A stretch of DNA of 64,000 nt, taken from NCBI GenBank assembly GCA_026122225.1, contig JANEZZ010001949.1, positions 372,001 through 436,000 on the forward strand. Direction: 5' to 3'. Made by a program: the position numbers and the translations under genes. The number at the start of each line of letters is the position of its first letter. The stretch's first letter is position 1. Positions 33,770 through 45,004 of this stretch are shown one piece after another. The notes beneath the pieces were generated by a model, which searched no databases, was not told where the DNA came from, and worked only from the letters and a program-made list of their open reading frames with translations. The stretch comes from Heloderma charlesbogerti (Eukaryota; Chordata; Lepidosauria; Squamata; Helodermatidae).

Positions 33770-34290
33770 GGACTTTAAGATCCAAGCCAAAATCTCTTGG
33801 TCATTAGCAAGGTGGTCAAGGACACATGAGAATTTCATTTCAGTCCACAAATCACTCGATAATTTTATTTGATACATGTCTATACCGCCCAATAGCTCTC
33901 TGCCCCCTTTGCAACACAGGATGCAAATGGGGGGGGGGGAGAGACATGTTCTCTGCAAACGTTCACAAATTCCAGAATTCGGGTTGGCAATCAAAAACTG
34001 TGACTTTAAAAAATGCACACTTTTAAAAATTCGCTTTTTTAGGCTTTAGTGAAGAGGGGGGGAGTGTGCACTTTAGAAAAATGGACACTTCTTCCATTCA
34101 AAGTGTAGACTTTCCCATTCAAACAAACCCCCAAAACAGGTTGCAAACAAGAACGGGACTGAGCCAAACTGAGGCTTGAAGTGAAGTTCGGAGAATTTTG
34201 GCAAGCTCAAGCAACTCTGGTTCTCCCATTCCTACTCCTTACCCATGAATTTTTGTTGTGGTTAAGAACATGGCTCCTGGATGCACTAGC
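33770..34290. other. Intronic DNA with short L2-like piece
   Basis: 'atgtctataccgcccaatag' near 33874 is the complement of an L2-like 3' end. A run of G's sits near 33930. Nothing else recognised. Confidence 0.4.
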
Positions 34291-34298
34291 ATCCCCTC

Positions 34299-34511
34299 CA
34301 GTGGAGGCTGGTGGCTCTGATGTCAGTGGGGCGGTAAATCCGCTCTGGCTTTCAGTCAGAACCAGTCAGAACTCTAAAGGAGCTATCCAAGGTGCTGATC
34401 CTATTTATAGTTCAGCACCTTCAATAGCTCCTTTAGAGTTCTGACTGGTTCTGATTGAAACCCGGAGCAGATTCACCTCCCCACTGACGTTGGAGCCACC
34501 AGCCTCCACTG
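34299..34511. mobile_element. Near-perfect hairpin hAT MITE, copy 1
   Basis: CAGTGGAGGCTGGTGGCTCT at the left and GGAGCCACCAGCCTCCACTG at the right. Flanks atcccctc and atcccctt form an 8-bp duplication with one change. The two halves pair along most of their length ('tcagaactctaaaggagct' against 'agctcctttagagttctga'), so the 213-bp element is one long hairpin. Related copies at 56927 and 57468. Confidence 0.9.
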
Positions 34512-35111
34512 ATCCCCTTAGAAATGGAAACCGAAGTCTGAATTCCAATATACAAGTTCAGCAGAATCTTGTGGTGCAGCTGTAGCTGGAACGTACCACT
34601 TCCGTGCAGGTGGGCAATGACTTCTCTGTAGACACCCGAACCCAACAACAACACGATACTCCACACAGAGAAAGCCATCACTGTTGTTTCTGCGAGGGGG
34701 GTAGCATTCAGATGAGCAACCCCCTTTGCCCCGAGGTGACCAAATCCAGCAAAGGCGGCACCATGCGATTCAATGGCATGTGTAGATCCACACCAAAAGT
34801 ACTGTCAGACAGAATTGCCTGCAATAGTCACAATGCTTTGTCCCGGTTTCCTTCTAAAGTTCTAGCAGTAAACTGAATTTATGATCATCCTTCTCCCTCC
34901 TATGGAAAGCAGAACCTACCCCAATCATTTAAATACTAGCCTGGTCACCATAGGTGACCAGGAATTGTATGTAGGTGAGTGCACGGAATTCTATGCAGGC
35001 AAGCGAGTGAGTTGGTGGAAGAGAGATGGGCTGCTCCGTCCCTCCTCTACACCCAGCATTTGTGCTTAGTTACATGTCCGCTTCCTTCGAATACCTTTCT
35101 TTCCTCCAAGC

Positions 35112-35359
35112 CAGGGATGGGCAACCACACTACGTCCAGGTATCATTTTTGCCCCCCAGTCCCACCCCACCTCCCACCACAGGCTGTACTAGGAGGGGAG
35201 AAATGAAAAACTGTACACATTTAGCTTGTTTGCAAGTTAAACTGGTGCATTTTAACACTCCGTAGCAGCTACAGAGCACCACTGCATTTTTTAAAAAATA
35301 ATTTCAGGGTGCCTCAGGGGCAGCAGGGGCCACATGTGGGCCACGTGTCTCTACCCCTG
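35112..35359. mobile_element. Probable hAT non-autonomous element
   Basis: Starts CAGGGATGGGCAACC and ends GTGTCTCTACCCCTG, with 'ggccacatgtgggccacgtg' near the right end. No matching 8-bp flanks seen. Confidence 0.55.
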
Positions 35360-35369
35360 CTCTTATCGC

Positions 35370-36370
35370 AAGTATGTGTCACTCCATTCTCCCACAGTTC
35401 AATCTCCCTGTGCTTGTCCCTCTCTCCCTCCTTCTGTTTTCTCCATTTCTCCGTTTTAGATTATAAGCTTCTCGCGCAGCTTGCCACAGCAGCTCCTTCT
35501 TCTTCCTTTAAACAGTTTAAAAGCCAACAGCTCTGCTAGTGTCATTCCCGGGACTCCCTGGGGAGGAGTGGCGGCAGCCTGAGCCCTGGTCCTGCTGCCG
35601 TCACCGCCGCTACCAGCAACAGCAAAGCAAGCAGCATTTTAGATGGTTTAAAAGGAAGTGGGGGAATAAAGGAAGCTGCCACTTCCACCATAGAAAGCAC
35701 ACCACAAAACTATTGGGGGGGGACTGCACCCTGAAAATGGCCACCGAAATAGCCCTCCCAAATATACCACCTGCAAATGGACAGCGCAATTGAGAGAGGC
35801 ATTTCAGTTCAACTCTCGTTTCCAACGAGCTCTATTTTGAGTGGAGATTCACATCTCAAATCTCTATGCCCAAACCCTATCTGGGAGGCCAAATGTTGCA
35901 GAAAGGAATTGGGAAATGGTTTTATCTGGGGTAGGGAGAGAGAGAGGTTCTCACAAAGTATCAAGCAACAATGGCAGAAAATCCTAGCAGTCACCAGAGG
36001 AAGTTCAAGTTGTACTGTTTTAGCCCAGACTTGCAGCTAATCTAGTCACTCACCTAAGACAAACAATGACTCTTTCCTGGCAACCAGCTTACCAAACCCA
36101 CCATGGGCACAATGCAAGTGGTACAGCACAGGGCCTATTTCAGCACAATGCTTTTGTGCTCACAAGGTCACCATGTGAAGCATTTCTATGAGCACACATA
36201 CAAGGAAACGTTACAAAGAACTAAGGAACCAAACAAAATCAAAGTATTAACAAGAACTGGCTGGGGAGACTGCAATATTCCAGTCCTGAAAGGAACTCTG
36301 TTGGTTACCAGGCAAAATCAAATGTGCTCAGGTTAACTTCAAAGCCCTGAATGGCCTGGGCCCTGGTTAT
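35370..36370. other. Intronic DNA, GC-rich patch, nothing recognised
   Basis: A GC-richer patch at 35540-35630 ('gtcctgctgccgtcaccgcc') has no splice-bounded frame or repeat ends. The rest is unassigned. Confidence 0.4.
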
Positions 36371-36373
36371 CTA

Positions 36374-36492
36374 AAGCTGGGATGGGAAACTGGCCCTTTG
36401 TTGGATTCTAACTCCCATCATCCCTGATATTGGTGATGCTGGCTGGCGCTGATGGGTGTCCACAACATCTGGAAGACTATATGTTCCCCACC
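36374..36492. mobile_element. hAT-type MITE, diverged
   Basis: 'agctgggatgggaaactggc' and 'tatatgttccccaccccgat' are the ends. The middle is 'tgctggctggcgctgatgg'. Confidence 0.65.
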
Positions 36493-36585
36493 CCGATCAA
36501 AAGGAATGCTTTCTCCCATATATCACTCCCATGCCCTTGGATATTCAGAGCAGACTCTGCAGAGGGACCCGCCACCATCTTAAGT

Positions 36586-37212
36586 TCATAGAATCATAGA
36601 ATAGTAGGGCTGGAAGGGTAAGACCACCGAGTCCAACCCGCTGCTCAGTGTAGGAATCCAAGTCAAAGCATCCCTGACAGATGGCTGTCCAACCTCGTCT
36701 TGAATGCCTCCAATGTGGGAAACCCTACCACCTCCCTAGGGAATTGGTTCCATTGTCGTATTGCTCTAACAGTCAGGAGGTTTTTCCTGATGTTCAGCCG
36801 GAATCTGGCTTCCTGTAATTTGAGCCCATTCTTCCGTGTCCTGCAATCTGGGATGATTGAGAAGAGATCCTGGCCTTCCTCTCTGTGACAACCTTTCAAG
36901 TACTTGAAGAGCGCTATCATCTCTCCCCTCAGGCTTCTTTTCTCAAGGCTAAACAGGCCCAGTTCTTTCAGTCTGCATAGGGCTTTGTTTCCAATCCCCT
37001 GATCATCTTTGTTGCCCTCCTCTGAACCCTCTCCAGCTTGTCTGCATCCTTCTTAAAGTGTGGTGCCCAGAACTGGACACAGTACTCCAGATGAGGCCTA
37101 ACCAGTGCTGAGTGGAGGGGAACTAGTACTTTGGAAGCTATGCTTCTGTTAATGCAGCCCAAAATAGTGTTTGCCTTTTTTGCAGCCACATCACATTGTT
37201 GGCTCAACATCC
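36586..37212 (-). mobile_element. CR1 LINE 3' part with ORF2 remnant
   Basis: The 3' end on the minus strand is the 'attctatgattctatga' repeat, seen here as 'tcatagaatcatagaatag'. Upstream it encodes the CR1 ORF2 C-terminus: [48 protein letters not shown] and RFRLNIRKNLLTVRAIRQWN, spread over two frames. 5' truncated, with a frame break near 36950. Confidence 0.9.
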
Positions 37213-37410
37213 AAGTTCAGTGGATGGCAATGACAGCTCAGATAGAGTACATGCTTGGTTTGCCCAAGATCTTGGATTCAATCCCTGGCAGGTTTGGCTA
37301 AAAATGGATCAGATGCCAGTAAAAAAGCACACTGCTCAACACCCGATGTGGATCACAATAAGACCGCCTTACTGGTGTAGGCAATACGCTGGTAAAGAAT
37401 ACAGCAGATC

Positions 37411-37540
37411 GGGGTAAGCAACTTGGTGCCCTCCAGATATTTTAGCCTAAAACTCCCATCAGCCCCCACAACCTTGGCCAATGGTCAGAAATTATGGGAA
37501 CTGGAGTCTAACAACATCTGGAGGGCACCAGGTTGCCTGA
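37411..37540. mobile_element. Near-palindromic hAT-type MITE
   Basis: 'ggggtaagcaacttggtgcc' and 'gagggcaccaggttgcctga', with 'cttggccaatggtcagaaat' between. Confidence 0.75.
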
Positions 37541-37670
37541 CTCTGAAATAATGAATACTGGCATGTTTTTAAAACTGTATTTCCCCCCAATCTATGATGT
37601 AAGATCAGAAATATTTTATTAAATAAATAAAATACTAGATGGGATGGACCAGTGCTCTGACAGTATAAGG

Positions 37671-37770
37671 CAGCCTCCCCCAACCTGATACCCTCCAGGC
37701 CATGTTGGCTGGGGATAGTGGGAGTTGTAGTCCAACACATCCAAAGGACACCTGGTTGGGGAGGGGTGGT
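37671..37770. mobile_element. hAT-type MITE, internally deleted
   Basis: 'gcagcctcccccaacctgat' and 'cacctggttggggaggggtg' are inverted ends. The middle is shortened to 'ccatgttggctggggata'. Directly after a SINE-like 'actagatgggatggaccag'. Confidence 0.7.
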
Positions 37771-38119
37771 CTAAGACAACTATCTGTGTTCATATGCCCC
37801 CCGCCCCCAGGACCTTCCCCACCATGGCACCACCCTTCTGGTACTCAGTTCCAAGGTCATTTCGTTGGGCCAGCTCATGTGTATCATTTAGAAAAAAAGC
37901 AAAGAACTGAGGTTTATCAGAGGGCTTTTGTCCCTCGGTGAGACAGCTGGATTGTTCTGTGCCGCAATGACTAGGATCTGTGGCTGCTACTTCGTGCTTG
38001 AGTTCTTCTTACCAGATGGTTTTAGAATGATCCTTAAGGTCTAGAGAGGATCTTTCATTTTAAGCTGCTTTGAGAGGTTTTCACTAGGAAGGGGGACAGA
38101 CATTTAAAGTATGGATTAA

Positions 38120-38210
38120 GGCTGCAATCCTATACACACTGACCTGGGAGAAAGTTCCACTGAACTCAGTGAAATGTACTACTGGGAAGACGTGGACAGA
38201 ATTGTGCAAC
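38120..38210. mobile_element. Short Harbinger-like MITE ('gcaatcctat' end)
   Basis: Left end GGCTGCAATCCTATACAC preceded by TAA, then 'cctgggagaaagttccactg'. A clearer copy is at 39787-39884. The right end is decayed. Confidence 0.5.
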
Positions 38211-38219
38211 AAGGACCTT

Positions 38220-38780
38220 TTCTGAAGCCAGATCTGTGATCAGGAGCCAGATCAAAGAGAAATCTGAACCGGCTTTATTGTCATGAACTCTCAATTCCCA
38301 TGCCCTGTGCCAATGTTCTCTTTCCAGTGGGGAAAATGGAAAAGTCCAAGCTAAAGTCAGGAAAGCAGCACGAACTTTTCCCATCAAAGGGTCTCACCCT
38401 ATAGCACCTGGGTCCCTATTGTAACAGCACTGAAAGAAAAATACGACGGCTTCTCAGATATGAAACACTGTGGGAACAGGAGATTTCTCAGCTTTCCAGC
38501 CATTTTGTGACATAGGAGACAAGCATGTAGCAGCAGCTCTTCCAGGCTATTGCGGTAGTTACAAATACCAATGTATTCAGTTGCCGTGCGCTTGTAGAGG
38601 AAGGACTCTCTGGCCTCTATCATCCACCAGAGAATCAAGGGCTGCTGGACTTTGAACCCCTTCCCTCCTAGAAAGAACCCCAGAAAGGGAAGAGCAACCT
38701 GGCCCCAAGTGGGTTTAAATGCTCATTAACCTTTTGCATCTCATTTGGGCATTTTGCTTGTCTTGTGGGTCTAGTCTTTA
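38220..38780. other. Intronic DNA, nothing recognised
   Basis: No repeat or exon supported. Confidence 0.4.
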
Positions 38781-38782
38781 GA

Positions 38783-38862
38783 TCAGCCTTCCCCAGCCTG
38801 GTGCCTTCCGGATATGTTGAGTTACAACTCCCAGCATCCCCAGCCAGCATGGTCATTGGAAA
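38783..38862. mobile_element. hAT-type MITE, left half
   Basis: 'atcagccttccccagcctgg' and 'gcatccccagccagcatggt'. Truncated at 'cattgg', where the 'tgctgcagcatgctgc' repeat begins. Confidence 0.65.
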
Positions 38863-39030
38863 AATGCTGCAGCATGCTGCTTCCAGGGTTCTAGCCAGCC
38901 AGCCAGCCAGCCAGGCATGCCCTTTAACAAGAGACTCTATTCCATTCCCCTCCAACCAGTTTTACATTTTGCTCCAAAGAGACTCAGCATTCTGTGGACA
39001 CTGAGCATGCTCAGTCCTATTTGGACTGTT
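38863..39030. repeat. Interspersed repeat with 16-bp palindrome, copy 1
   Basis: Has 'ttccagggttctagccagcc', 'ccattcccctccaaccag' and the perfect palindrome ACTGAGCATGCTCAGT at 39000-39015. Shared order with 40455-40625 and 44045-44225. A (CCAG)n-like run sits at 38893-38912. Confidence 0.7.
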
Positions 39031-39356
39031 TGGGGCCAAAGATGGGCAACACATGGTTCATGGGCCGCATGTACCACTCCCCCTCGGCATGAAATTTGTG
39101 GTGGTGGCAGCAAAAGAAATCCCTTCAAAAGGCTAAAGCAGACAAATTTAGCTTGAAAATAAGCAAAATTTGTCCATTTTACCCCTCCTTAGCAGCAAAC
39201 CACCAATTCTTTGGTCGTTTCCACTGAATACAAAAGAAGTGTGTCCCATCCCCACACCCGCCGGCAAGCAGTAGCAGCAGGAGTACGGCCCTCGGGAGGG
39301 TCTGAGGACTCAAATGTGGGCCCTGGACCCCCTGAAGTTGTGCACCCCTGCTTTTG
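39031..39356. mobile_element. hAT-type non-autonomous element
   Basis: Starts 'aaagatgggcaacacatggt' and ends 'gaagttgtgcacccctgctt', typical of hAT ends (GGGCAAC/GTGCACCCCTG). Sits directly beside palindrome-repeat copy 1. Confidence 0.6.
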
Positions 39357-39786
39357 GGAGGGGAGTCTCAAGTTTTTTCTATACTTCTGCAAGCTTGCTG
39401 ATACCTCCCCTGTTGTGCATAATGAGGGCTATGTGTTTTGGCTACATAATGAAAAGACTCTCCTCAGATAATGAGTTTGCTATTAATATACAGGATCATG
39501 AACGGGGTCATAGAACTCTGGTCTAGGGATGCTAGCAGTGCCTTCCATGCCACAACCTAGCCTTTTCACACAGGGTAATCTGGTTCCCTGCTCTGTGGAT
39601 TCACTAAGCTGTCAAGATACATTTTAAAATAATCCATTACACATCAGAATCCAGCAGGTAAAAGCTGGAGCTCAGAGAGATATTTTAAGAACTACAGGAA
39701 GTGATAATGATAGTAAGTAAAGAGTACATTTTCTCCTAACAGAAGACTTGAAATGGCCATTCCATGTAAGCATTCTAAGTGAACGA

Positions 39787-39884
39787 GGCCACAATTGTAT
39801 CGTATGCATAGTAATCTGGGAGTAAGCCCCATTTAACTCAATGGGACTTACTTCTGAATAAACGTGCATAGGATTGCACTGTGA
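39787..39884. mobile_element. Short palindromic Harbinger-like MITE
   Basis: 'gtaatctgggagtaagcccc' and 'atgggacttacttctgaat' are inverted halves around 'tttaactcaatg'. The right end 'gcataggattgcactgtga' holds the ATAGGATTG core shared with the Harbinger MITEs at 4631 and 21814. Confidence 0.7.
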
Positions 39885-39899
39885 GACACTTATAGTAAA

Positions 39900-40450
39900 C
39901 AGAAAGGTCTGTAGAATGCGGCAGCTTTACACGACTCAATTTTTTCAGTATTCTGTGTTAAAACCCAATCTCTTTAAAGTTGGGGGAATGGGTTTTGTTT
40001 GGTTTTAAAAAGGGGGAACAAATAAGCAATAACCCTCAGCCACATCTCCTTAATTTTACTATTTTAAATGCATAAAAAACTCCAGACTCACCCTCTTCCC
40101 TCCAAATATTCATCCTCTCTTTTATTGTGCTATTACTTTTGCCAAGTATTGTGCCTGCTGCAGGTTGTGGTAAAAAAACAACAATAATGGCATTGAATAT
40201 TTTACAGACTCTGAGCAGAGAAGTTAAATAATGCAATCTTCCCAGAGCATTCTCTCCCAGCACCTGCCCCGGGATTCTATTCTTGCTCATGAAGCTTAAT
40301 AAAACTGTCTAGGGGGGCAGGGAAAAATGATGGCTTGAATGTATTTTTTTTTCTTAAAGACTGCTTTATCTATCATGGCTTCCCTTAATAAATTACTCTG
40401 AATTGCAGAATTATGATAGTGCTGAAAATTCTACTAGGCAAGCACAAGTG
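39900..40450. other. Intronic DNA, nothing recognised
   Basis: No repeat or exon supported. Confidence 0.4.
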
Positions 40451-40454
40451 TAAA

Positions 40455-40625
40455 AAAATGTTGCAGCATGGAGTGCTCCTGTGCAGGGTTCCAGCCAGCC
40501 ACATCCACTTCCAGGGTACTCCATTCCATTGCCCCCACCCCAGTTTTCTGTTGGCCAAAATGGTCACTTAGTATTCCATGCCCACTGAGCATGCTCAGTT
40601 CTCACTGGGTGAGGCCCCCTCCATC
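40455..40625. repeat. Interspersed repeat with 16-bp palindrome, copy 2
   Basis: 'aaatgttgcagcatggagtg', 'cagggttccagccagccaca', 'actccattccattgccccc' and ACTGAGCATGCTCAGT at 40584-40599. Confidence 0.75.
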
Positions 40626-40904
40626 CACCTGGCTGGGTGGGACCAGTTGTCATTTGGCTCCTCCTCTCCTAGGACTGCCTCCATCCATTGCTATTTCACC
40701 TAGCTGCAGCAGGGGACGAGATGAGACAGCAAGGCCCCCTCCAGCAGCCTGGCTGGGAAAAAAGTGCCATTTGCTTCCTCCCCTCCCAGAGCAGTCCGAT
40801 GCAGTGGCCATTTCACTGGAACATTATGTAATTTCATTATGTAACAATATGAAAGAACTGCTACCGGAATTTGCCAATTCTCCTCTGCCCTACCCATTCC
40901 TTTT

Positions 40905-41005
40905 TCCTTCTGTAGCATGTCTTTTAGATTGCAAGCCACTGTTCTAAACCGTAAACCACCTTGAGTGGCTTGGCAGAAAAGCAGAGTATAAGTAAGTAAA
41001 TAAAA
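40905..41005 (+). mobile_element. LINE 3' end-like fragment
   Basis: 'cttttagattgcaagccact' and 'gtaaaccaccttgagtggct', ending in an (AAGT)n/(AAAT)n tail. Confidence 0.5.
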
Positions 41006-41224
41006 CGTTCTGCATTTTTCCACCCCAGCCAGTAGCGGCCAATAATGTGAAGCAAGTTGCGTGATGAAACACACAACTTGATGTCAGAATGCAGCATATG
41101 TGTTTACTACACGTTACAGACAGGAATAGGGAGATCTTGACATGGGAATGTCTTTTGTAACGTCCACTTCCACTCTCACCAACCAACTGTACCTAGTCGG
41201 ATGGAATAGTACGAGCTAACATGT

Positions 41225-41620
41225 AGATTTTAATACTGCTATCCACCATGCTCAGCACATCATTCTCACAGTGGCTTATATAGCCGTATAAAAGAAAAAA
41301 CAACAAACATGAAACAGTTGAACACCATATATCATTTACAAAACAACTAAGAGAAAACAAGTTTAGAACAGTATAAATACCACAATCTAACCAGCTAATC
41401 CAGCATTTGGAAAGCTTTCGTAAGGAGAAATGTCTCTGTTGCCCTCAGAAAACTCATAAGGAAGTTAGCTAGATGCACCTCTCCAGGAACAACTTTGGGA
41501 AGTTCCAAAGAGAGGGTGCCACCATGAACAGTAGGCCCAGGACCTGTCCACTCCCGTCCACACATCAATGAACAAGGGGACCTTGAACATGGCCCTCCTT
41601 GGCTCATCTTAATGCACACT
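41225..41620 (-). mobile_element. Decayed LINE 3'-region-like repeat
   Basis: 'tttaatactgctatccacca', 'cagtggcttatatagccgta' and 'ttccaaagagagggtgccac' follow the order seen in the minus-strand L2 UTR copies. Weak match. Confidence 0.4.
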
Positions 41621-41795
41621 GGTCAACATGATAGAAGAGGGTGTCCCTTCAGATAACCTGGGCCCTGGCCATTTAAGTGGGTCAGGCCCCTTGATCTCAT
41701 AACTTAAGTAGCACATAGTGTAGCTGGCCATCTGAAAATATTAGCAGTCCCAAAGGAAGACGTGAAAACATTTATACAAATGTATGGTGTTTATA

Positions 41796-42139
41796 CAGAG
41801 TGGCCCAAAGGTAGGTATACAGTTGTTTAGAATGTTGATGGGAGGGGGAGAGAATTTTCAGTCTTCCAGTACTGCTTTAGAATCCACTTTCTTTGTTCTT
41901 GACTCAAGTTCGCTGCCATCATTCACAATATCAGTAAAAAAAAAATAACTAAAAAACTAAACAACTGTATACCTACTTAAGGGCCTCACTCCCCTCACTC
42001 TCTACACTTAACTGATTTAACTGTCACTCACTCTTCCCAACTGTCATTCTGACTCCACCCACACATCTTCTACTCATACATTCTCTCCCCCTCCCATCAA
42101 CATTCTAAACAACTGTATACCTACTTTTGGGACACTCTG
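41796..42139. mobile_element. Tc1/mariner-type MITE with ~60-bp inverted ends
   Basis: CAGAGTGGCCCAAAGGTAGG starts the left end; the right end in reverse complement starts CAGAGTGTCCCAAAAGTAGG. The match continues through 'ggtatacagttgtttagaat' and 'gttgatgggagggggagag', with about 2 differences in 60. TA flanks both ends (41794-41795 and 42140-42141). A third, internal copy of the end ('taaacaactgtatacctact') lies at 41958-41991. No coding capacity. Confidence 0.9.
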
Positions 42140-42464
42140 TATGTGAAATTAAACTTTCTAAGTGAACGCCGCAAACTTTTCAATGCCTGACAGAGGACTG
42201 GTACACTTGTGTATCCAAATGTATAAGGCAAAATACATACTTCAAAGTGAGTATTATCAAAGCTGTATTTCACAAATACAATTTGAAAGACAGCCTCTCT
42301 ATTTGTCTATAACGGGGTGGGGAACCATTTCAGCCCAAGGGTCAAATTGGCCCCACACTACGACGTCAAGGGCTGCATGCCAACAGTAGGTTGAGACACT
42401 GCCCAAAGTGGGTGGAGCCACTCCTGGCATGCCTCCCCTTTTTTCATACACATACCATTCATTC

Positions 42465-42486
42465 ACTCACTCTCTCACTCACTCGT

Positions 42487-42534
<48 letters not shown>

Positions 42535-42540
42535 ACTTCC
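42465..42540. repeat. (CT)n(CA)n compound microsatellite
   Basis: CACT-like units, then a run of CT, then a run of CA. Confidence 0.9.
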
Positions 42541-43167
42541 CAGCACTACCTCCTCAACTGATCCATGCAGATCAGCTGGGGGGGGCACTTTCCCTGCCTC
42601 ATTGCTGAGGGAGGAACCTCTCTCAATGCCATGGCATGGGAAAGGGCGTACCTCCGATCAGCAGAGAGGAAAGGGGCAGGACTTGGAGAGGAAGCTTGGC
42701 GGCTGGACAGGGAACTCCATGGGCCATATTCAGCCTGTAGGGTGCAAGTTCTGCATACCTGTTATATATGATGCACTTCTGAGACTGTACTTGACCTTTA
42801 ATTCTGCAATGAGTGCCATGTTTTATTTATAGGAATTACTACCATTAGCAAATTTTGACAAGTCCTATTCACTGGCTTTGTGTTCAAAGACAGATCGGGA
42901 GACCAAAATCATGAGAACAGCTTCTCAATGATAGCCAGAAGCAAAAGGGCTGTGCAGGGAACTTCTACTCGAGCAGTGAGGCTTTGAACCCCAGCCCAAC
43001 AGCCGCCCCACCTTGCTCCTCAACAAGCCATACCGAAACTCATAGGAAACAGCCTTTTAAAGAAATAATTGTATCCTATTTTTCACCGCTCCAGAATCTG
43101 TTTAGATGTGGAGCAGTATATAAATGTTGTAAGTCAAGGTCATTCACATCAGCTGGTCCTTTTCATT

Positions 43168-43412
43168 GAGAGCCAGCGTGGCGTAGTGGTTAGTGTGCTG
43201 GACTGGGTCTGGGGAGACCCAGGTTCAAGTCTCCACTTGGCCGTGAAGCTCACTGGGCAACTTTGAACCAGTCACTGACTCTCACCCTAACCTACCTCAC
43301 AGGGTTGTTGTGAGGATGAAATAGAGAGGAGGAGGATCATGTGCGCTGCTTTGGGCTCCTTGGAGGAAAAGGTGGGATATAAATGCAACAAACAAACAAA
43401 TAAATAAATGCT
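43168..43412 (+). mobile_element. CORE/MIR-type SINE, full length
   Basis: 'agccagcgtggcgtagtggt' head, 'aggttcaagtctccacttgg' B-box region, 'cactgggcaactttgaacca' core, 'ctcacagggttgttgtgagg', and the end 'aaaggtgggatataaatgca' with (AAAC)n(AAAT)n tail. Confidence 0.85.
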
Positions 43413-43414
43413 GG

Positions 43415-43490
43415 TGCCAGGGATTGAACCAGGGACCTTCTGCATGTAAAGCAGAGTCTCTACCACTGAGCTATGATCCCTGGCAAAAGG
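43415..43490 (-). mobile_element. tRNA-like SINE head
   Basis: On the minus strand it reads with an A-box 'tagctcagtggtagag', a stem-loop 'ctgctttacatgcag' and a B-box 'ggttcaatccc', as in tRNA-Ala-derived SINEs. It is not a convincing tRNA gene: the acceptor stem is poor and it abuts the CORE-SINE tail. Confidence 0.65.
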
Positions 43491-43892
43491 GGGCCCTAAA
43501 AGCTGCAATCAGAACAAAAAACGGGAAAGTTCTGGCGCATGAATTTCAGATGTCTTGAGAATAAACCTTTCCTTTCAGCAGTGCAGTCGTCTCACTCGTT
43601 TTTTGGCTTGAGGCTTCTTGGGCAGCAGCCCTGTATGCCAGCCAATAAGCCTTTTACAATGACCGAAAGTAGCTGAGGGCTCTCATTCTCTCTCTCTCTC
43701 TCCTTGCTGAGTTTTTTGGGCACACCCAGCTCAGGTTCAACTCTCAAGCTCCTCTTCACCACCCTGAGATTTGAACAGGTTTCTATCTGAAGAGCTAAAG
43801 CTGGTAGTGTTAGTCTTACACACAACAGCCATTTAGTATCCGCATCTGGCTTACAGACCATGCATGGCCCTAGCCTTGCTACTCCTACTAGC

Positions 43893-44520
43893 CCAGGAGT
43901 GAAGAGCTTCTTTTGGCCAAAGGGCTAAATTCCATTTCAGAGAAACTCTCAGGAGCTGCATTCCATGGTGGGTGGGGCCGAACGCAAAGGGGGCAGAGCC
44001 TACTAGTCTTGCCTATTAGCTGTAACAAGCGGGACCTGCAACAAAATGTTGCAGTGCAGAGTGCCCCTGTTCAAGGTTCCAGCCAGCCAGCTAGCCTTGC
44101 CCTCTTGCAGGACACTCCATTCCTTTCCCCCTCCCCGCTCCAGCTGTCTGTTTCTCCACCCCCCACAACAGTCGGTCAGTGTTCCCTGCCCACTGAGCAT
44201 GCTCAGTCCTCATTGGGCTGTTCTGGGGTTTGTTTTAGCCCCTTGGCTCCCCTCCCCCAGCAAAGTTTGTCTTGTGCAAATCTCCCTCTTGTGTGTGCAT
44301 GGTGCCACTCTAGGTACATAAAGATCTGCACAGAGAATGAGTTTGCTATTGGCATACAGCAGGGGCGAGGAACCTCTTTCAGCCTGAGGGCCAAATTCAA
44401 TTTCGGAGAAGCTCTCAGGGGCCACATTCCAGTGGTGGGAGGGACTGAATGCATGAGGGGTGGGGCCAAAGGCAAAGGGGGAGGGGCACACACACATCCC
44501 AGTGCCCCAGCATAGTGTAA
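43893..44520 (+). mobile_element. hAT-type composite with palindrome repeat inside
   Basis: Two hAT-like ends in the same orientation, 'caggagtgaagagcttcttt' (43893) and 'caggggcgaggaacctcttt' (44361), each followed by 'agggc(c/t)aaattc'. Between them lies copy 3 of the interspersed repeat (44045-44225) with ACTGAGCATGCTCAGT at 44192-44207. The 200-codon frame at 43913-44515 is not a recognised protein. Confidence 0.6.
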
Positions 44521-45004
44521 CTTAAAGCTCTTACTGCCAGAAGCTTAAACCTTAGGAGAGGCATTTCAACCTTTTAGAATAGGGAAAACTGCACAAAAGC
44601 TGGGAAACCATCAAAACATTGGAGGTTGGGGGGAAGGGGAGCGGGGCAACTGCATGAGGCCTGTGAACACACCACTAAATCTGGGGCAAGGTGTTCCTCT
44701 GCAATGGAGGATCCAGAAGAACCGAGCTTAGGAAGACAGCATTTCACATTCATAAAAGTTCACTCCTGACTTCAGAAGAAGCTGTGGGACCAGGACCATC
44801 CCCCATCTTATTGTCACTTTTTTCTTATCCAACTTAACAATTATTGTCCTGTTAATTTAGAAGGAATAATACAGTTTCTTATTTTTAACAAAATATTTAC
44901 ATTTGCGATACACAGACTCTTTCAGTACAACTGGGTGGAGAGAGCTTTTAAAAGGTGTAACTATTTCTTCTTTTTAGCTTACAAATACAGGCCTGGGACA
45001 GACA

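Noticed and set aside
35540..35640. CpG island or promoter
   Set aside because: Only about 100 bp is GC-rich, CpG content is modest and no first exon is nearby.
42465..42540. CRISPR-like or tandem regulatory array
   Set aside because: It is a plain CT/CA microsatellite; no spaced repeats of constant length.
43415..43490. tRNA gene on the minus strand
   Set aside because: A and B boxes are present but the acceptor stem does not pair well and the sequence matches the head of a SINE family.
43913..44515. 200-codon open frame
   Set aside because: Spans hAT ends and an interspersed repeat; no transposase motif.
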